Source: Hydrangea macrophylla
Taxonomy: Eukaryota > Streptophyta > Magnoliopsida > Cornales > Hydrangeaceae
Reading direction: 5' to 3'
Assembly: GCA_033977485.1 (NCBI GenBank)
Contig: CM066988.1
Coordinates: forward strand, 27,880,501-27,944,500
DNA: 64,000 nt
Part shown: positions 9,897 through 20,395 of the stretch, one piece after another
Layout of the letters: each line of letters begins with the position of its first letter
Position numbering within the stretch: position 1 is the first letter of the stretch
Program-made: the position numbers and the translations under genes
Notes under the pieces: generated by a model
Databases searched by the model: none
Told to the model about the DNA's origin: nothing
The model's input: the letters and a program-made list of their open reading frames with translations, nothing else

Positions 9897-11915
9897 GTTT
9901 GTGATCTCGCTCGTTTTGTACTTATTTCATTATGGATATCGCATATTTGTTTTGCTCGCTTTATTTACATAAAAGGCTTGTTTGGTTGCCACTTAAAGTT
10001 GAATAGCCTAATTCATAATTTATGTAGAGCCCATTTGGTATTGCTCTAGGAATAAGTTTTTTTTTCTAGTAGATGTTTGGATATGGGCTTCTTCTTGTTT
10101 AAGCAAAAAAGCTGTGAAAATGTTTTTGTCAAATATACTGAAATCTCTCAATAAGCTGACTCAAATGGGCTCATTGTATCTTAAGGTAGAATCGTCACTA
10201 TGAATGAACAGATTCAAGAACATATGAGACTTCATCATCTTTTTCTTACATGGCCACTTATATATTTTCTTGAAATGGAAAATACATAATTTTAAGCATC
10301 AATTTTCAGAATAAGCACAATTTTTCTAAATGGAACCATTCAAAGTCATCAGTTTTAGAGTTATGTTATATAAATTGTGATCGCAATTGTATTTAAGGAC
10401 ACCCAAACAGGCCCTAAATATTTACACTTTAATCAACTGATTGTTTAGGTGAAGCTGTGTATGTGGATGATATGCCTTCTCCAAAGAATTGCCTTCATGG
10501 GGCGTTTATTTATAGCACAAAGCCGTTGGCTTGGATAAAGGGTGTAAATTTTAAGTCTAAGTCTCTTCCAGATGGGGTTAATGCAGTAATTTCCTGGCAC
10601 GATGTCCCAAACGATGGGGAAAATATGGGAGTTAAGACCGTATTTGGTACGGAACCGTTATTTGCTGATGATCTTACCAGTTTTGCTGGTCAGCGTATTG
10701 CTTTAGTGGTAATTCCCTGTTTGATTTTTGAGTAACGCTATGGTTCCCAAATTTGGATATCCCAAATGCTATGGGAATGGTACCATATGCAGTCATCTGT
10801 GGTACCCGACCACTACCTCATCATGTGGTAGAACTGTCAAAAGTATTTGGGAACCATAGAATATATTGCTCTTAATTTTTCTTTCTATGCACTCCTAAGT
10901 TTCATGCTATGTTTGGTGTGAAGGAAGGAGGGAAGAGGGGAAGGAAGCGGAGAAAATCCCTTCTTTGGTAGAGTGGAAGAGGGGAGGTAAGGGAGGGGCA
11001 TTCCTTCTCATGCGTCCAATGCTATGTTTGGTTGTGTAAGAAAAATATTTCATATATTTTATTCTCTCTAAGGAGGCACATATATATAGCATTTACAAGA
11101 GATTATAAAAGGAAAACAAGGCCTAAATTTAAGCCTATAATTTATGCTAATTAACAATTTACAGTTAATCACAATATGTACAAAAATTAATATAAATCAG
11201 CTGTAAATCTGAGTCAATATGACAGTGGTTTAACACTCCCCCGCAAACTTGGCTATCCTGGAGAGACAAGGTTGGATCTTAGTAGAGTGAAGCGATGTTT
11301 GTGAAGACCTTTTGTGAAGATGTCGGCAAGTTGATCTGGTGAAGGAACAAACTGGACACGATGAGTGCCCAAAAGAATCCGTTCTCTGATGAAGTGATAA
11401 TCTAGTTCAATATGTTTGGTTCGAGCATGGAAGACAGGGTTGGAGGCCATGTATGTGGTACTGAGATTATCACATAGCAAGGTAATTGGGGTAGGGTGTG
11501 GAAACTGAAGTTCTGTAAGGAGATTAGAAATCCAAGTGGTTTCGGCACAGACATGGGTAAGAGAACGGTATTCTGCTTCGGCACTTGAGCATGGAAGACC
11601 AAGTGGTTTCGGCATAGACATGGGCAAGCGTCTCTTTTTTTTTGACATTATTGTCGTTAACAAAAAATTATTCTTTTGTAATGGGAGGGGCGCAATAGTA
11701 AGATCCATAGTATTTCGTTACTTTCCTTCTTATTTAACCAAACAAAAGGCAGAAGCCCCCGCCCTTTCCCTTGGGATTCCTCTTTCCTCCCTCATCCATC
11801 CCCTTCCTTCCACTTTTCCATCCCTCCTACCAAACACAACATAAGTTTTGTTTTCTTTTGTTAGGCCGGTTTTAGTCTAGTCGATGGAGTTAATACTTAC
11901 AGTTGATATATGAAA

Positions 11916-11960
<45 letters not shown>

Positions 11961-13960
11961 GTTGCATGTCTAATGTAGTTGTGACGTGTTCAGGTTGCGG
12001 ATTCGCAAAAGATTGCAGATATGGCAGCAAAGGTGTCGGTGGTTGATTATGATATCGAAAATTTGAACCCTCCCATTTTAACAGTTGAGGAGGCCGTTGA
12101 AAGATCAAGCTTTTTCGAGGTTCCTCCATACTTATATCCATCCCAGGTTGGTGATTTCTTAAAAGGAATGGCTGAAGCTGATCACAAGCTCTCTACCGAG
12201 GTACTTCTTACCCAACATTGTGATTTCAAATTGGTCTTTAAAACTTTTTGATTCGTTTACACTGAAAATTTTCAAGTTGATCCACTGAAAAGTTTACTTA
12301 GACATACGGAATTCTGTGGACTCTTTTACTAAGTTAAAAGTATGCTAATTACTGCACTCCTTCCCAAATTTTGCTATGCAGATCAATCTTGGGTCCCGAT
12401 ATTTTCTGTATATGTTGCAATCATTTTCATAAAACCAGGAACAAAAATACACTTGTCAAACTTGATTCTTTTTTTCTTTTTCTGCGTTTCCGGTAAATAT
12501 GAAAACCAACATAATACCAAAGAGGAGGCCTTTAGGAATCTGTAGACTTGTAGACTCATTTATTAAGTAGGAATGTATGCTTTTATTATCTCATTTCTTC
12601 CTGAATTTATGTATGCGCATCAAACATGGGTCTCAATATTGTTTCTAAATGTTTTAAACGTCCTCAGTAACAGTAAAATCAAAACACACTTGTCAAACTT
12701 TTTTTTTTTGCTATGCTTGAAAAAAAATAGCAAAAAAAAAATTGAAAGCCACCGAAACCAACACGTTATCAAACAGACCCCAATACTAACTATCTCATTC
12801 CTTCTTAATTTTGGTCTACAGATCAAACTTGATTCCCAATATTTTTTCTATATGGAGACACAAACTGCCCTTGCTTTCCCGGATGAAGACAATTGCATGG
12901 TGGTTTACAGTTCAATTCAGTGCCCTGAGTATGCACATAGTGTAATTGCAATATGTCTCGGAATTCCTGAACATAATGTCCGTGTGATCACAAGAAGGGT
13001 TGGAGGGGGCTTTGGTGGCAAGGCAATGAGAGCTATGCCTGTGAGTATATATTAGGACAATCAATCTATATTTGATTTATGAAGACGTACTTATTTCTTT
13101 CCTTTGACAAACTTCTGAAGTAATTTTTTTCTTTTTGCCCTTTTCAAGCTGACGTAGAAAATATTTGGAATTTCCAAGTTGCTCTAACAAACTAACTTCC
13201 TCAAATTATGAACTTTCTTTAGGCTCTGGTTGGTTCATGTGATGTAGTTCAACAAAGGAAAATGTAGAGGAAAAACTTTTCTTTCTTTGGTTAATAACAA
13301 GAAAACAGTGAAGAATATGAAAGGAAATGAAAATGGATTGAGAAATAAGTCAGGAACTTTTGAATTTTGTGAATCCCCATCCGCACTTGCATGAATTCTT
13401 CTCAAATGCGGAAGAGTCTTTGTTCTAATTTTCGTTTTTTAAAAATGGGTCTCTTACATAATTTTAAAAATTTTGGGGTATTGAGAGATAAGGTTATTAT
13501 GTAGCCTTTGTGATTTTTGTTTATGTTTTAATAACATTAAAAAATTAAGACAATGTAACTATAGAATACACGATATAGTAATGTACACGTATATATATTT
13601 TTAATAATTTATACCACCACCCCACACCCGCTTCCTAGATTTAAAAATTGACGAATCCCCTGTATGCCCATCCGTGCACGCAATCAGTGATTCCTAGCCT
13701 CGAAATGATTGTAGTTGATTATCTCAATGGCTTGTATGGTATAGTTGATCATTTTAAGGGGAAAAACATGGGCTGTTAGAAACCTACGATGATGGTTTCA
13801 ATAAGTCGATTGTGTTGGTTTAGAAGAACAAATGGTGTGCCAACCTTCAATATATTTTATAATAAAGTTGTAATAATAGCTTTATTTATACTAAGACATT
13901 CTCATCCTGAATTTACAGACAATATCCCCATGATCTTATTTTCACCCCCACCCAAAAAAA

Positions 13961-14001
<41 letters not shown>

Positions 14002-17000
14002 AATGTGTGTGTGTGTGTACATATTGTTGAACTGTTACAGAAATAATGGGCTGTCTGACTGTCTCTACCCTTGACTCGTGAAACTAATGGTGCAAAAACT
14101 TACGTGTGTTTTTTTAGGTTGCCACAGCCTGCGCGCTTGCTGCACACAAGCTACGTCGTCCTGTCCGAATGTATCTCGATCGCAAGACCGATATGATAAT
14201 GGCAGGAGGGAGGCATCCCATGAAAGTAACATACAATGTCGGTTTCAAATCGGATGGGAAGATCACAGCGTTACACCTCGAAATATTAATCAACTGTGGA
14301 ATGTACATAGATGTAAGCCCGATCTTGCCAGGAAACATGATTGGTTCACTCAAAAAGTACGATTGGGGTGCTTTATCTTTTGATATCAAATTATGCAAGA
14401 CAAACCATTCTCCTAAAACAACTATGAGGGCCCCGGGAGAAGTACAAGCATCTTATATAGCCGAAGCTATAATAGAGCATGTTGCATCTAAACTCTCACT
14501 GGAAGTGGATTTTGTAAGGTACAAAAATCTCCATACATTTGATAGTCTTAGTTTATTCTATGAAGGTAGTGCCGGTGAACCTCAAGAATATACTTTGCCA
14601 TATATATGGGATAAATTGGCAATCTCTTCAGGCTTTGAGCGGAGAATTGGGATTATAAATCAATTTAATAAGTGTAATAAATGGAGAAAAATGGGTATTT
14701 CCCGCATTCCGATATTCCACGAAGTGACGTTGAAACCAACCCCGGGAAAGGTAAGTATTCTCCCGGACGGATCGGTTGTTGTGGAAGTTGGAGGGATCGA
14801 ACTGGGTCAGGGGCTATGGACAAAGGTAAAGCAAGTGACTGCTTTTGCTCTCGGTTTGGTTCAATGTGAGGGAAGTGAAAATCTCTTGGAGAAAGTTCGG
14901 GTCATCCAAGCGGATACGTTGAGCATGATACAAGGGGGCATTACCGCGGGGAGTACCACTTCTGAAACTAGCTGTGCAGCTGTTATACTTTGCTGCAATG
15001 TCTTGGTTGAGAGATTGAACTGGGTTAAAGAAAAGTTGGAGCAAAGGGGTACTGTTAAATGGGACGTCCTTGTTTCCACGGTAGCTTTCTCTTTAGTTTC
15101 GAACTTTTATTCGTTTAATCTTTGATGCAAAGAAGGCTCTGTTTGGTTCATTGGATTCAGTGAGGGAAAGAAACGAAAACACTGAGGAAAACACTTTTCT
15201 TTGTTTGGTTAGTAAGGAGAACAGTAAGCAAAATAGGAAGGAAAAGAAAATAGAGTGAAGAATAAATTAAAAACTTCGAATTTTATGAATTCCTCCCCGT
15301 CCTCTTTTCTTTAGTTTCATCTATATTTTCAAAATTAGGAAATAGATTTTCTTCTTTTTTTCCCCTTTTCGTTTCCTTATCTAATTTGACGGACCAAACA
15401 GAGCTGAAGTCAATGTCCCCCATTTTGCTTGGATGTGGTGCTGATTTATCCATAATATCGCTCTCTAAGTCTGTGAAAGTATGAGACAACTCATGAAAAT
15501 CATCGTTTTCGGAGCACTATAGTTTCTTATTTAGATAATATGATAAAGAGTGAAAATATCAATATCGGTTAGGATTGATGTCATGTAAAACCTGTAAATT
15601 CGAAACTTGATTGCTTATTGCATTTCAGTATATTATGTATCCTTCAAAATATTGGATGCGAATGAAACCTGTTATTCACATGCTAAGATGAGTAGAATAC
15701 GGGTATGCTTAAATTGATCACCTAGTTGAAATCTGTATAAGTATTTATGTTGGGACAAATTTTCTTTCAAAAATTGATGATTATGGTATGTGATACAGTG
15801 ATACTAAACGAATTCACAAAGCACAAATTCTTTATTTTACATGAAGAAAATTGTTATATTTGGAGTAATGATGCAAAAAGTACATAGATATATACCTTAT
15901 CCTATTATAAGTTTATGCTATCTCTTTTTTTTTTTTCCTTATGTATATGCAGGCACATCTCCAAGCGGTGAACTTATCAGCAAGTTCTTTCTATACACCT
16001 GATTCCACTTCCATGCAATATCTAAACTACGGTGCTGCAGTCAGTGAGGTAAGTATTACTGTTGCTGTGTTGCATCATATTCTCTAACTTGTGTTGCATG
16101 AAATCAGTGTCTCTTCGAGGCTCTGTTTGGTTCATCGTGAGGAAAAGGAAAATAAAATACTTTTCTTTGTTTGGTTATACGGAAAGCAATGAGGAAAATA
16201 GAAAAGAAAAAGGAAATATAAGAATTTAACAATTTTGAAATTTGTGAGTTACTTTCCTTGAACTTACTTGAGTTTCATTTATGCTTTGAAATTTTGTAAT
16301 TTTGACTATGCAAACATGGAAAGAAATAGAAGGGAAAACCGTATTTTTGATTTACGACTGTAGACAAGGAAAACAAAGGGAAATGAAAACTAGTTCCCTT
16401 GTGTTTTTTTTTTTCGTGCTTAAATAACATCTAATATTTTCAGTTTTGAAATATAAGGGTAACTAGCTCCCTTCTCGTTTTTTACCTTTTCCTCTTCTAA
16501 ATCCACAAACCAAGCAGAGCCCAACTGTGCTTAAACTGTCATCTATACATGGCTGACAATTAGTGTGAGGGCTTACCGCAGAGGACGATTCTTTAACTTA
16601 ATATTCTGTAACACATGTTTCTATCTGTATAACCGTACTATATGAGTCGTAAGCATGGAGGTTTGCAAATCACAGGTGGAAATAGATCTTCTGACTGGGG
16701 AAAAAACAATTTTGCGAGCAGATCTCATCTATGACTGTGGGCAAAGCATGAACCCTGCTGTGGATTTGGGACAGGTAGGCCTGACAACAATATGTACAAG
16801 AAGCCGACCCCCTAATTAGCTTTCTTATCCTTGTTCATTTGTACTTCTAAGCTATTATATTCAAGGCTTTGTTTGGTTTTAATCAGCATATGATTATATT
16901 TCGTTAAAATTATGAAACTTTGGAACTTCAACTTTTGCAAATGGGTTTAGAAGGGTTTTTCCCTATATAGTACGACCGTAGTTTGGGGCCGTTGGACAAC

Positions 17001-19701
17001 AGCTTTTGATTTGCAATTCAAACGTCAAGAATTGGTATTGGCCAGAAGCTATACAAGATAATTAAAGTTTCATAATCGGTTTTGGAGTTCCATAATCACT
17101 TATGGGCGTCAAAAGCTGTTTCCAGACAGGGTGGTGCAGCCCATACGAAGATTGTCGAAACATAACTTGTAGGGTATTGTCATCCGCACTTGTCCAACAT
17201 CACGGGACCTTAGGAGGATTTTAATCTGTTAGACATTTCCTATTTTTTGATTTATATATATCTTTTTCAGCTGACTTGGTAATTGACAATACGGGGTTGC
17301 TTCTTGCAGATAGAAGGGTCTTTTGTTCAAGGAGTTGGTTTTTTCATGCTCGAAGAGTACCTCACCAATTCAGATGGATTGGTAATTGCAAATGGTACTT
17401 GGGATTACAAGATCCCAACAATTGACACTATACCCAGACAGTTCAATGTCGAGATACTAAACAGCGGACATCATCAAAAGCGTGTTCTTTCCTCAAAAGG
17501 TATGTTTCTCAAGTTTCTTGTATTCTTTATGAAAAGTAATTTAAAATTTAAAATTAAAGCTGCCTTATCTTTAGATGATATACTTGTAGGTCTCTCTGAT
17601 CCCAGTGAGTTGTAAATTTTTTTGGGTGGAAGAATTTGATATGGGTCAAGGATATAGGGAATGCGAAGAGTTGTCGAGAAATTGTCTGACGCTTTGTAGC
17701 AAGGCCGCCAACTAAAAGTACTTCGCAAATAATACTGTCACACCCATCGAAGTACAAAAACTAACAACGAAATGCAAAAAAGTACAACATGGTGGCTCTT
17801 AATTAAGAAAAATGTGTAAACATCAAAGGGATAAAGCTTTACTAGAAAGGGCCAAAAACTTGCACAACGATTCTACACTGTATATATAAAATATGAATCT
17901 AATCTATGCAGCAGTAGCAAACATAAGGGGAGTTGAAACAAAACAAAGTAGTTAGAGGAATGCCACTAGGGTTACAACCTATGCACTTCTAAAGCTATCG
18001 TCGCACATACGTTTGAGAAGAGTGTCACAGAGTTGGCCTTCGTCGTGTGGGCATGGTGGCTTGTGTCCTGGCCTAGAAAGCACCGACACTTCAAAAATGG
18101 CCCTGTACCTGTGCCCAGCACGTCTTGGACGCAGCAAAACACGTGTCTTGTTTTCTGTTTTGCAATTTTTAGAGGCGGACACGACACCGACAAGGCTGGA
18201 CACTTCAAGGCATGTGGGGATGATGGGGGGAAACTGTTTAAAACCTAAGCGGAGTTGATTTTGTCAAGCATTACATATTTACACCACTTATCTCCTCACT
18301 TTTTTAGGACATTAGTCTCTCAATCCCTCTAGTTCCACAAACCTATGTCCAATCGTATCTCTCTCTTCTTTGTTCGTCTCGCTCTCTTTGTTTTCTTAAT
18401 ATCAAAATAACTTTCGGTATGTGAATTGTGCATGAAGAAGATAATAATTGCATTACATTTATGAAAGACATAAGAAATGTACTAAAAATTAAACTGAATT
18501 TAAAAAAAAAAAGTGTATCCATGTCGAGTTGTGTCTTCATTTTTTAGAATTTTCCTTGTTGATGTACCGGTTTCGTGTCCGTGTCGGCATATCTGTGTCT
18601 ATTGTTGGAAAATAGTAGGATAGTGCTGCATTCAATAGAGGGCAGTCCTTGAATTCCGCCAGTCGGAGTCAAGAGCTCAATGTACAAGATCTCAGCGCTA
18701 TGCTCTTCAGGATTCAGCAATCAGTTCTTACAAACGTGCGAGGGTTCAAATCGGGACATTCCCGTCTGCGCAAGTTTCGAATTTCAACCCAAATCGGTGG
18801 CCAAAATTTGAGATTTGCATCCCCCTGTGCGCGTGTGAGAGAACCTTTACACTATACAAGCTTAAGCTTTAGAAGGACAAATCATATATAAGGTGTAGAA
18901 AGATCTCGTGTTTAACTAATGTGAGACACAAGTCACAGCAACTTGCAACTTAAAAGCTTTGACTTTTGTTTGGACTTTTGTTTGGGCTTTTGAAATAAAA
19001 GGCCCAAGGCCCAACTAAAAGGAATTTAAAGTGTTACAACCCAACATCAAACTTAAGTAAATTAAATCCATCAAGGTCCAAGGATATGAATTAAATTCAA
19101 CATCCATAAGTCCTACCATGCGTGAGAGGCACCATTGCATGAGCACATGCACACCGTGACACAAAGCCTTACACATGGACATCCAGACATTCACTCTCAC
19201 GTGCATCACCATACTAAATGAGAAAATTGTCATTTTATTCTGCATTGTTTGGGTTGGGAACTGCAGAACTGGTTCTATAGTGCACTAAAGGGTTTGGTAA
19301 ATGTTTTTTACTATATAGAAGTCCGCTTGATATCACTGTCACTAATAATTTTATTTTTTTTTCAAAAACCAACATGATTCTGGTCCCAATAAAAACCAAA
19401 TAGAAAAGAGAACGAGATTTAACATGATCCTATTTTATATATTTCCAAACAGACACTAAGTGAGAACCTTTATTGTGCAGCTTCCGGTGAGCCACCGTTG
19501 CTTTTGGCAGCTTCGGTTCATTGTGCGACAAGAGCAGCCGTCAAAGAAGCCAGAGAACAGCTTCTCTCGTGGAGCGGTTCAGACGGACCCGATCCAAATT
19601 TCCAGTTGGAGATCCCTGCTACAGTGCCAGTAGTGAAAGAGCTGTGTGGGCTGGACATTGTAGAGAGGCACTTGCAAAGCTTGCTGTCCAGTCAACATTA
19701 A
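8238..19701 (+). CDS. AAO: aldehyde oxidase (molybdo-flavoprotein), exons 2-10
   Basis: Plant aldehyde oxidase, a cytosolic enzyme using Moco, FAD and two 2Fe-2S clusters to oxidise aldehydes to acids with O2; family members make abscisic acid or act on indole-3-acetaldehyde and reactive aldehydes. Joined exons: 8238-9896, 10449-10708, 11994-12200, 12822-13040, 14118-15080, 15953-16048, 16676-16774, 17310-17499, 19481-19701. All junctions are GT-AG and in phase, with no internal stop, giving about 1303 residues. Domain order: 2Fe-2S clusters, FAD domain (VVGNTGTGYYKE, about 8888), then Moco domains (GGGFGGK, MRAPGEVQ, GGITAGSTTSE and SGEPPLL with the catalytic Glu). MRAPG, where xanthine dehydrogenases have FRGFG, favours aldehyde oxidase. 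Exon 1, with the start codon and first cluster Cys, is missing from view, about 45-60 residues short of the usual length. Which AAO paralogue, and hence substrate, cannot be told. Confidence 0.93.
9975..10413. mobile_element. MITE in aldehyde oxidase intron 2
   Basis: The left end GGCTTGTTTGGTTGCCACTT and the right end, whose reverse complement is GGCCTGTTTGGGTGTCCTT, form imperfect terminal inverted repeats around about 440 bases of non-coding sequence. It fills most of the intron. No exact target duplication was found, so the superfamily (hAT-like or other) is open. Confidence 0.6.
10449..10708 (+). CDS. AAO: aldehyde oxidase exon 3
   Basis: The acceptor is TTTAG ending at 10448 and the donor GTAATT at 10709. 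The exon completes ASGEAVYVDDMP, the conserved start of the Moco-binding half, and ends at GQRIALV. The phase matches exon 2 (one base of the Gly codon lies in exon 2). Confidence 0.92.
10738..10859. mobile_element. 122-bp MITE in intron 3, possible TA target site
   Basis: It starts CTATGGTTCCCAAAT and ends ATTTGGGAACCATAG, a perfect 15-base inverted repeat. If the target site is TA, the element proper is TGGTTCCC...GGGAACCA, as in Tc1/mariner-derived MITEs. It begins only 29 bases after the exon 3 donor. Confidence 0.75.
11035..11235 (-). repeat. 3' LTR of the truncated copia element (201 bp)
   Basis: On the plus strand it begins TGTAAG and ends TTTAACA, with TG...CA ends, and abuts the polypurine tract CTCCCCCGC (plus-strand reading). 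A TATATATA tract lies at about 11081-11088. It is short, as in several small plant copia lineages. Confidence 0.75.
11253..11640 (-). pseudogene. copia RNase H C-terminal fragment
   Basis: The minus frame reads SSAEAEYRSL, CAETTWISNLLTELQF, LLCDNLSTTYMASNPVFHAR, TKHIELDYHFIRERI, PSPDQLADIFTKGL and RF-x2-LR-x-NL, the whole hallmark series of the copia RNase H end, then TAG at 11253-11255 just before the polypurine tract. It lacks the first RNase H residues and all upstream domains. Confidence 0.85.
11918..11958. repeat. (CT)n microsatellite before exon 4
   Basis: About 20 CT units end 35 bases before the exon 4 acceptor. It may serve as, or sit near, the polypyrimidine tract. A second (CT)n of about 15 units at 13966-13998 and a (GT)n at 14004-14018 occur in intron 5, also close to an acceptor. 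Confidence 0.9.
11994..12200 (+). CDS. AAO: aldehyde oxidase exon 4
   Basis: The acceptor is TTCAG ending at 11993, the donor GTACTT at 12201. It continues VADSQKIADMAAKVSVVDYD and includes the conserved EEAVERSSFFEVP and VGDFLKGM, ending at the Glu before the exon 5 segment that contains SQYFFYME. Confidence 0.92.
12340..12860 (+). repeat. triplicated intron 4 / exon 5 acceptor segment
   Basis: The true exon 5 start at 12822 (CTACAG then ATCAAACTTGATTCCCAATA) has two diverged upstream relatives: ATGCAG then ATCAATCTTGGGTCCCGATA at 12382, and ATGCGC then ATCAAACATGGGTCTCAATA at 12619. The upstream flanks (TTCCCAAATTTTG, TTCCTGAATTTATG, TTCTTAATTTTGG) and the ACACTTGTCAAACTT phrase also repeat. 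Unit lengths are about 237 and 203 bases. Copy 1 keeps AG and an open INLGSRYFLYM; copy 2 has lost the AG. Confidence 0.8.
12822..13040 (+). CDS. AAO: aldehyde oxidase exon 5
   Basis: The acceptor is GGTCTACAG ending at 12821, the donor GTGAGT at 13041. It encodes IKLDSQYFFYMETQTALA, PDEDNC, a central stretch and GGGFGGKAM of the Moco-binding domain. The usual plant sequence at the start is LGSQYFFYME; here Asp replaces Gly. Two partial copies of this acceptor and exon start lie upstream in intron 4. Confidence 0.92.
13222..13420. mobile_element. MITE of the GGCTCTG family in intron 5 (partial)
   Basis: It starts GGCTCTGGTTGGTTCATG and follows the same internal order as the intron 6 copy (GAGGAAAA, CTTTTCTTTCTTTGGTTA, AACAGTGAAG, GGAAAGAAAA-like, then GAATTTTGTGAAT). 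The right terminus is not recognisable, so the end is approximate. Confidence 0.55.
14118..15080 (+). CDS. AAO: aldehyde oxidase exon 6 (Moco domain)
   Basis: The acceptor is TTTTTAG ending at 14117, the donor GTAGCT at 15081; 321 codons are open. Motifs include RKTDMIMAGGRHPMK, MRAPGEVQASYIAE (about 14424), VEVGGIELGQGLWTK (about 14784) and GGITAGSTTSE (about 14935), all Moco/substrate-pocket segments of plant aldehyde oxidase. It ends at WDVLVST. Confidence 0.93.
15136..15404. mobile_element. MITE of the GGCTCTG family in intron 6
   Basis: It begins GGCTCTGTTTGGTTCATTGG and ends GGACCAAACAGAGCT, a near-perfect 15-base terminal inverted repeat. The interior is non-coding, with purine-rich left and pyrimidine-rich right halves. 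Total about 270 bases. No certain target duplication. Confidence 0.75.
15953..16048 (+). CDS. AAO: aldehyde oxidase exon 7
   Basis: A polypyrimidine tract and TATGCAG precede 15953 and GTAAGT follows 16048. The 32 codons read AHLQAVNLSASSFYTPD, then YLNYGAAVSE, matching the expected segment after WDVL in plant aldehyde oxidases. Confidence 0.9.
16119..16522. mobile_element. MITE of the GGCTCTG family in intron 7
   Basis: It begins GGCTCTGTTTGGTTCATCG and ends CACAAACCAAGCAGAGCCC. It is the same family as the intron 6 copy and takes up about two thirds of the intron. Confidence 0.7.
16676..16774 (+). CDS. AAO: aldehyde oxidase exon 8
   Basis: The acceptor is ATCACAG ending at 16675, the donor GTAGGC at 16775. 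The 33 codons encode VEIDLLTGEKTILRADLIYD and CGQSMNPAVDLGQ, a highly conserved segment of the C-terminal Moco domain. Confidence 0.92.
17310..17499 (+). CDS. AAO: aldehyde oxidase exon 9
   Basis: The acceptor is TTCTTGCAG ending at 17309, the donor GTATGT at 17500. It encodes IEGSFVQGVGFFMLEEY and GTWDYKIPTIDTIPRQFNVE, ending one base into the Ala codon of the catalytic SSKASGEPP segment that exon 10 completes. Confidence 0.92.
17500..19480. other. aldehyde oxidase intron 9, about 2 kb, repeat remnants
   Basis: No coding is supported. At about 18020-18220 and 18560-18600 there are GC-richer stretches with GTGTC/GACAC motifs (for example CGTGTCCGTGTCGG) that look like parts of an old inserted repeat. 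Around 18960-19020 a TTTGTTTGGACTTTTG duplication is followed by GGCCCAAGGCCCAA. Short frames here match nothing recognised. Confidence 0.45.
19481..19701 (+). CDS. AAO: aldehyde oxidase exon 10 and stop
   Basis: The acceptor is TTGTGCAG ending at 19480. It begins ASGEPPLLLAASVHCATRAA, which contains the catalytic Glu of the family (equivalent to Glu1261 of bovine xanthine oxidase), and ends VPVVKELCGLDIVERHLQ plus a short tail before TAA at 19699-19701. The preceding intron is about 2 kb, the longest visible one. Confidence 0.92.
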
Positions 19702-19820
19702 GGACTCGTTGGATAGGCAGTAATCTTGGATGGGAATAATGAATAGGGTATCCTATCATGGTGATGTGTAAGTTACCCAGATATTTAGTTGCCAATGCAT
19801 TGTCAAGGAATTATATATCC

Positions 19821-19826
19821 AATAAA
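19821..19826 (+). promoter_or_regulatory. possible polyadenylation signal of aldehyde oxidase
   Basis: AATAAA occurs 120 bases after the stop codon, in T/A-rich sequence, with a second ATAAA just after. Plant signals are loose, so this is only the best-looking candidate. Confidence 0.35.
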
Positions 19827-20395
19827 CCTAATAAATTCCCATCACCATGTTTGGTTCATACATGTAACTATGCATATAATCATTTCACATACGAATTGAA
19901 ATAATATTGTGATCATTTAATACTTTCCTTTTTAGAAATTCCTAATTTGATGGGAATAAAAATACCTCTTTGATATTGGGATTTGAAATCCTGGGATTTC
20001 AAATCTCGTTGATATTTGTATGGTAGCTGGTAAGGCTGGTGCATTTTTTAATTTGGGTACCTCTTTTTAAGTTAAAAAAATCAAAATTTTATCTTTTACT
20101 GTAATTAGTATGGGCACCTCACTTATTGTACCATATATATATATATTATATAATTATATTTATACATGGAATATATGAGCTATAAACTTGAACCACCCCA
20201 ATTAAAACTACTTTTATATGAAATTAATCATTTCAATTGAGTGCTCTACTTCCGTACGAGCTCGACTCAGGAGGCTATGGCCTCCTCCCTTGGTTTGTAT
20301 ACAAGGATATTGATACTCCAGAATTTAGAATTATTTATTTAATTTTTTTTTCTTTCATAAAACTCGCTACATAGAATCAAAAAGATCAATCTTTT

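Larger units (their letters stand above)
11035..11640 (-). mobile_element. 5'-truncated copia element: RNase H end plus 3' LTR
   Basis: The minus strand carries the RNase H end, a polypurine tract (GCGGGGGAG, 11236-11244) and a 201-bp LTR (11035-11235) that begins TGTTAAACC and ends CTTACA. Nothing upstream of RNase H survives. The truncated end near 11600-11640 contains a duplicated phrase. The element is intronic and opposite in orientation to the host gene. Confidence 0.75.
10907..11845. mobile_element. CTATGTTTGGT-type repeat in intron 3, interrupted by copia
   Basis: The left end is GCTATGTTTGGTGTGAAGG and the right end, in reverse complement, is CTTATGTTGTGTTTGGTAGG, so this looks like one inverted-repeat element with purine-rich left and pyrimidine-rich right arms. 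A truncated copia element (11035 to about 11640) splits it. A second CTATGTTTGGTT motif lies at the copia junction (about 11022). Confidence 0.5.

Noticed and set aside
12573..12820. Upstream extension of the exon 5 open frame
   Set aside because: Reads through intron repeats with low-complexity Lys/Phe; the acceptor at 12821 and family alignment set the exon start.
18013..18258. Overlapping open frames in aldehyde oxidase intron 9
   Set aside because: GC-richer repeat remnant open in several frames on both strands; no conserved protein and no splice support.
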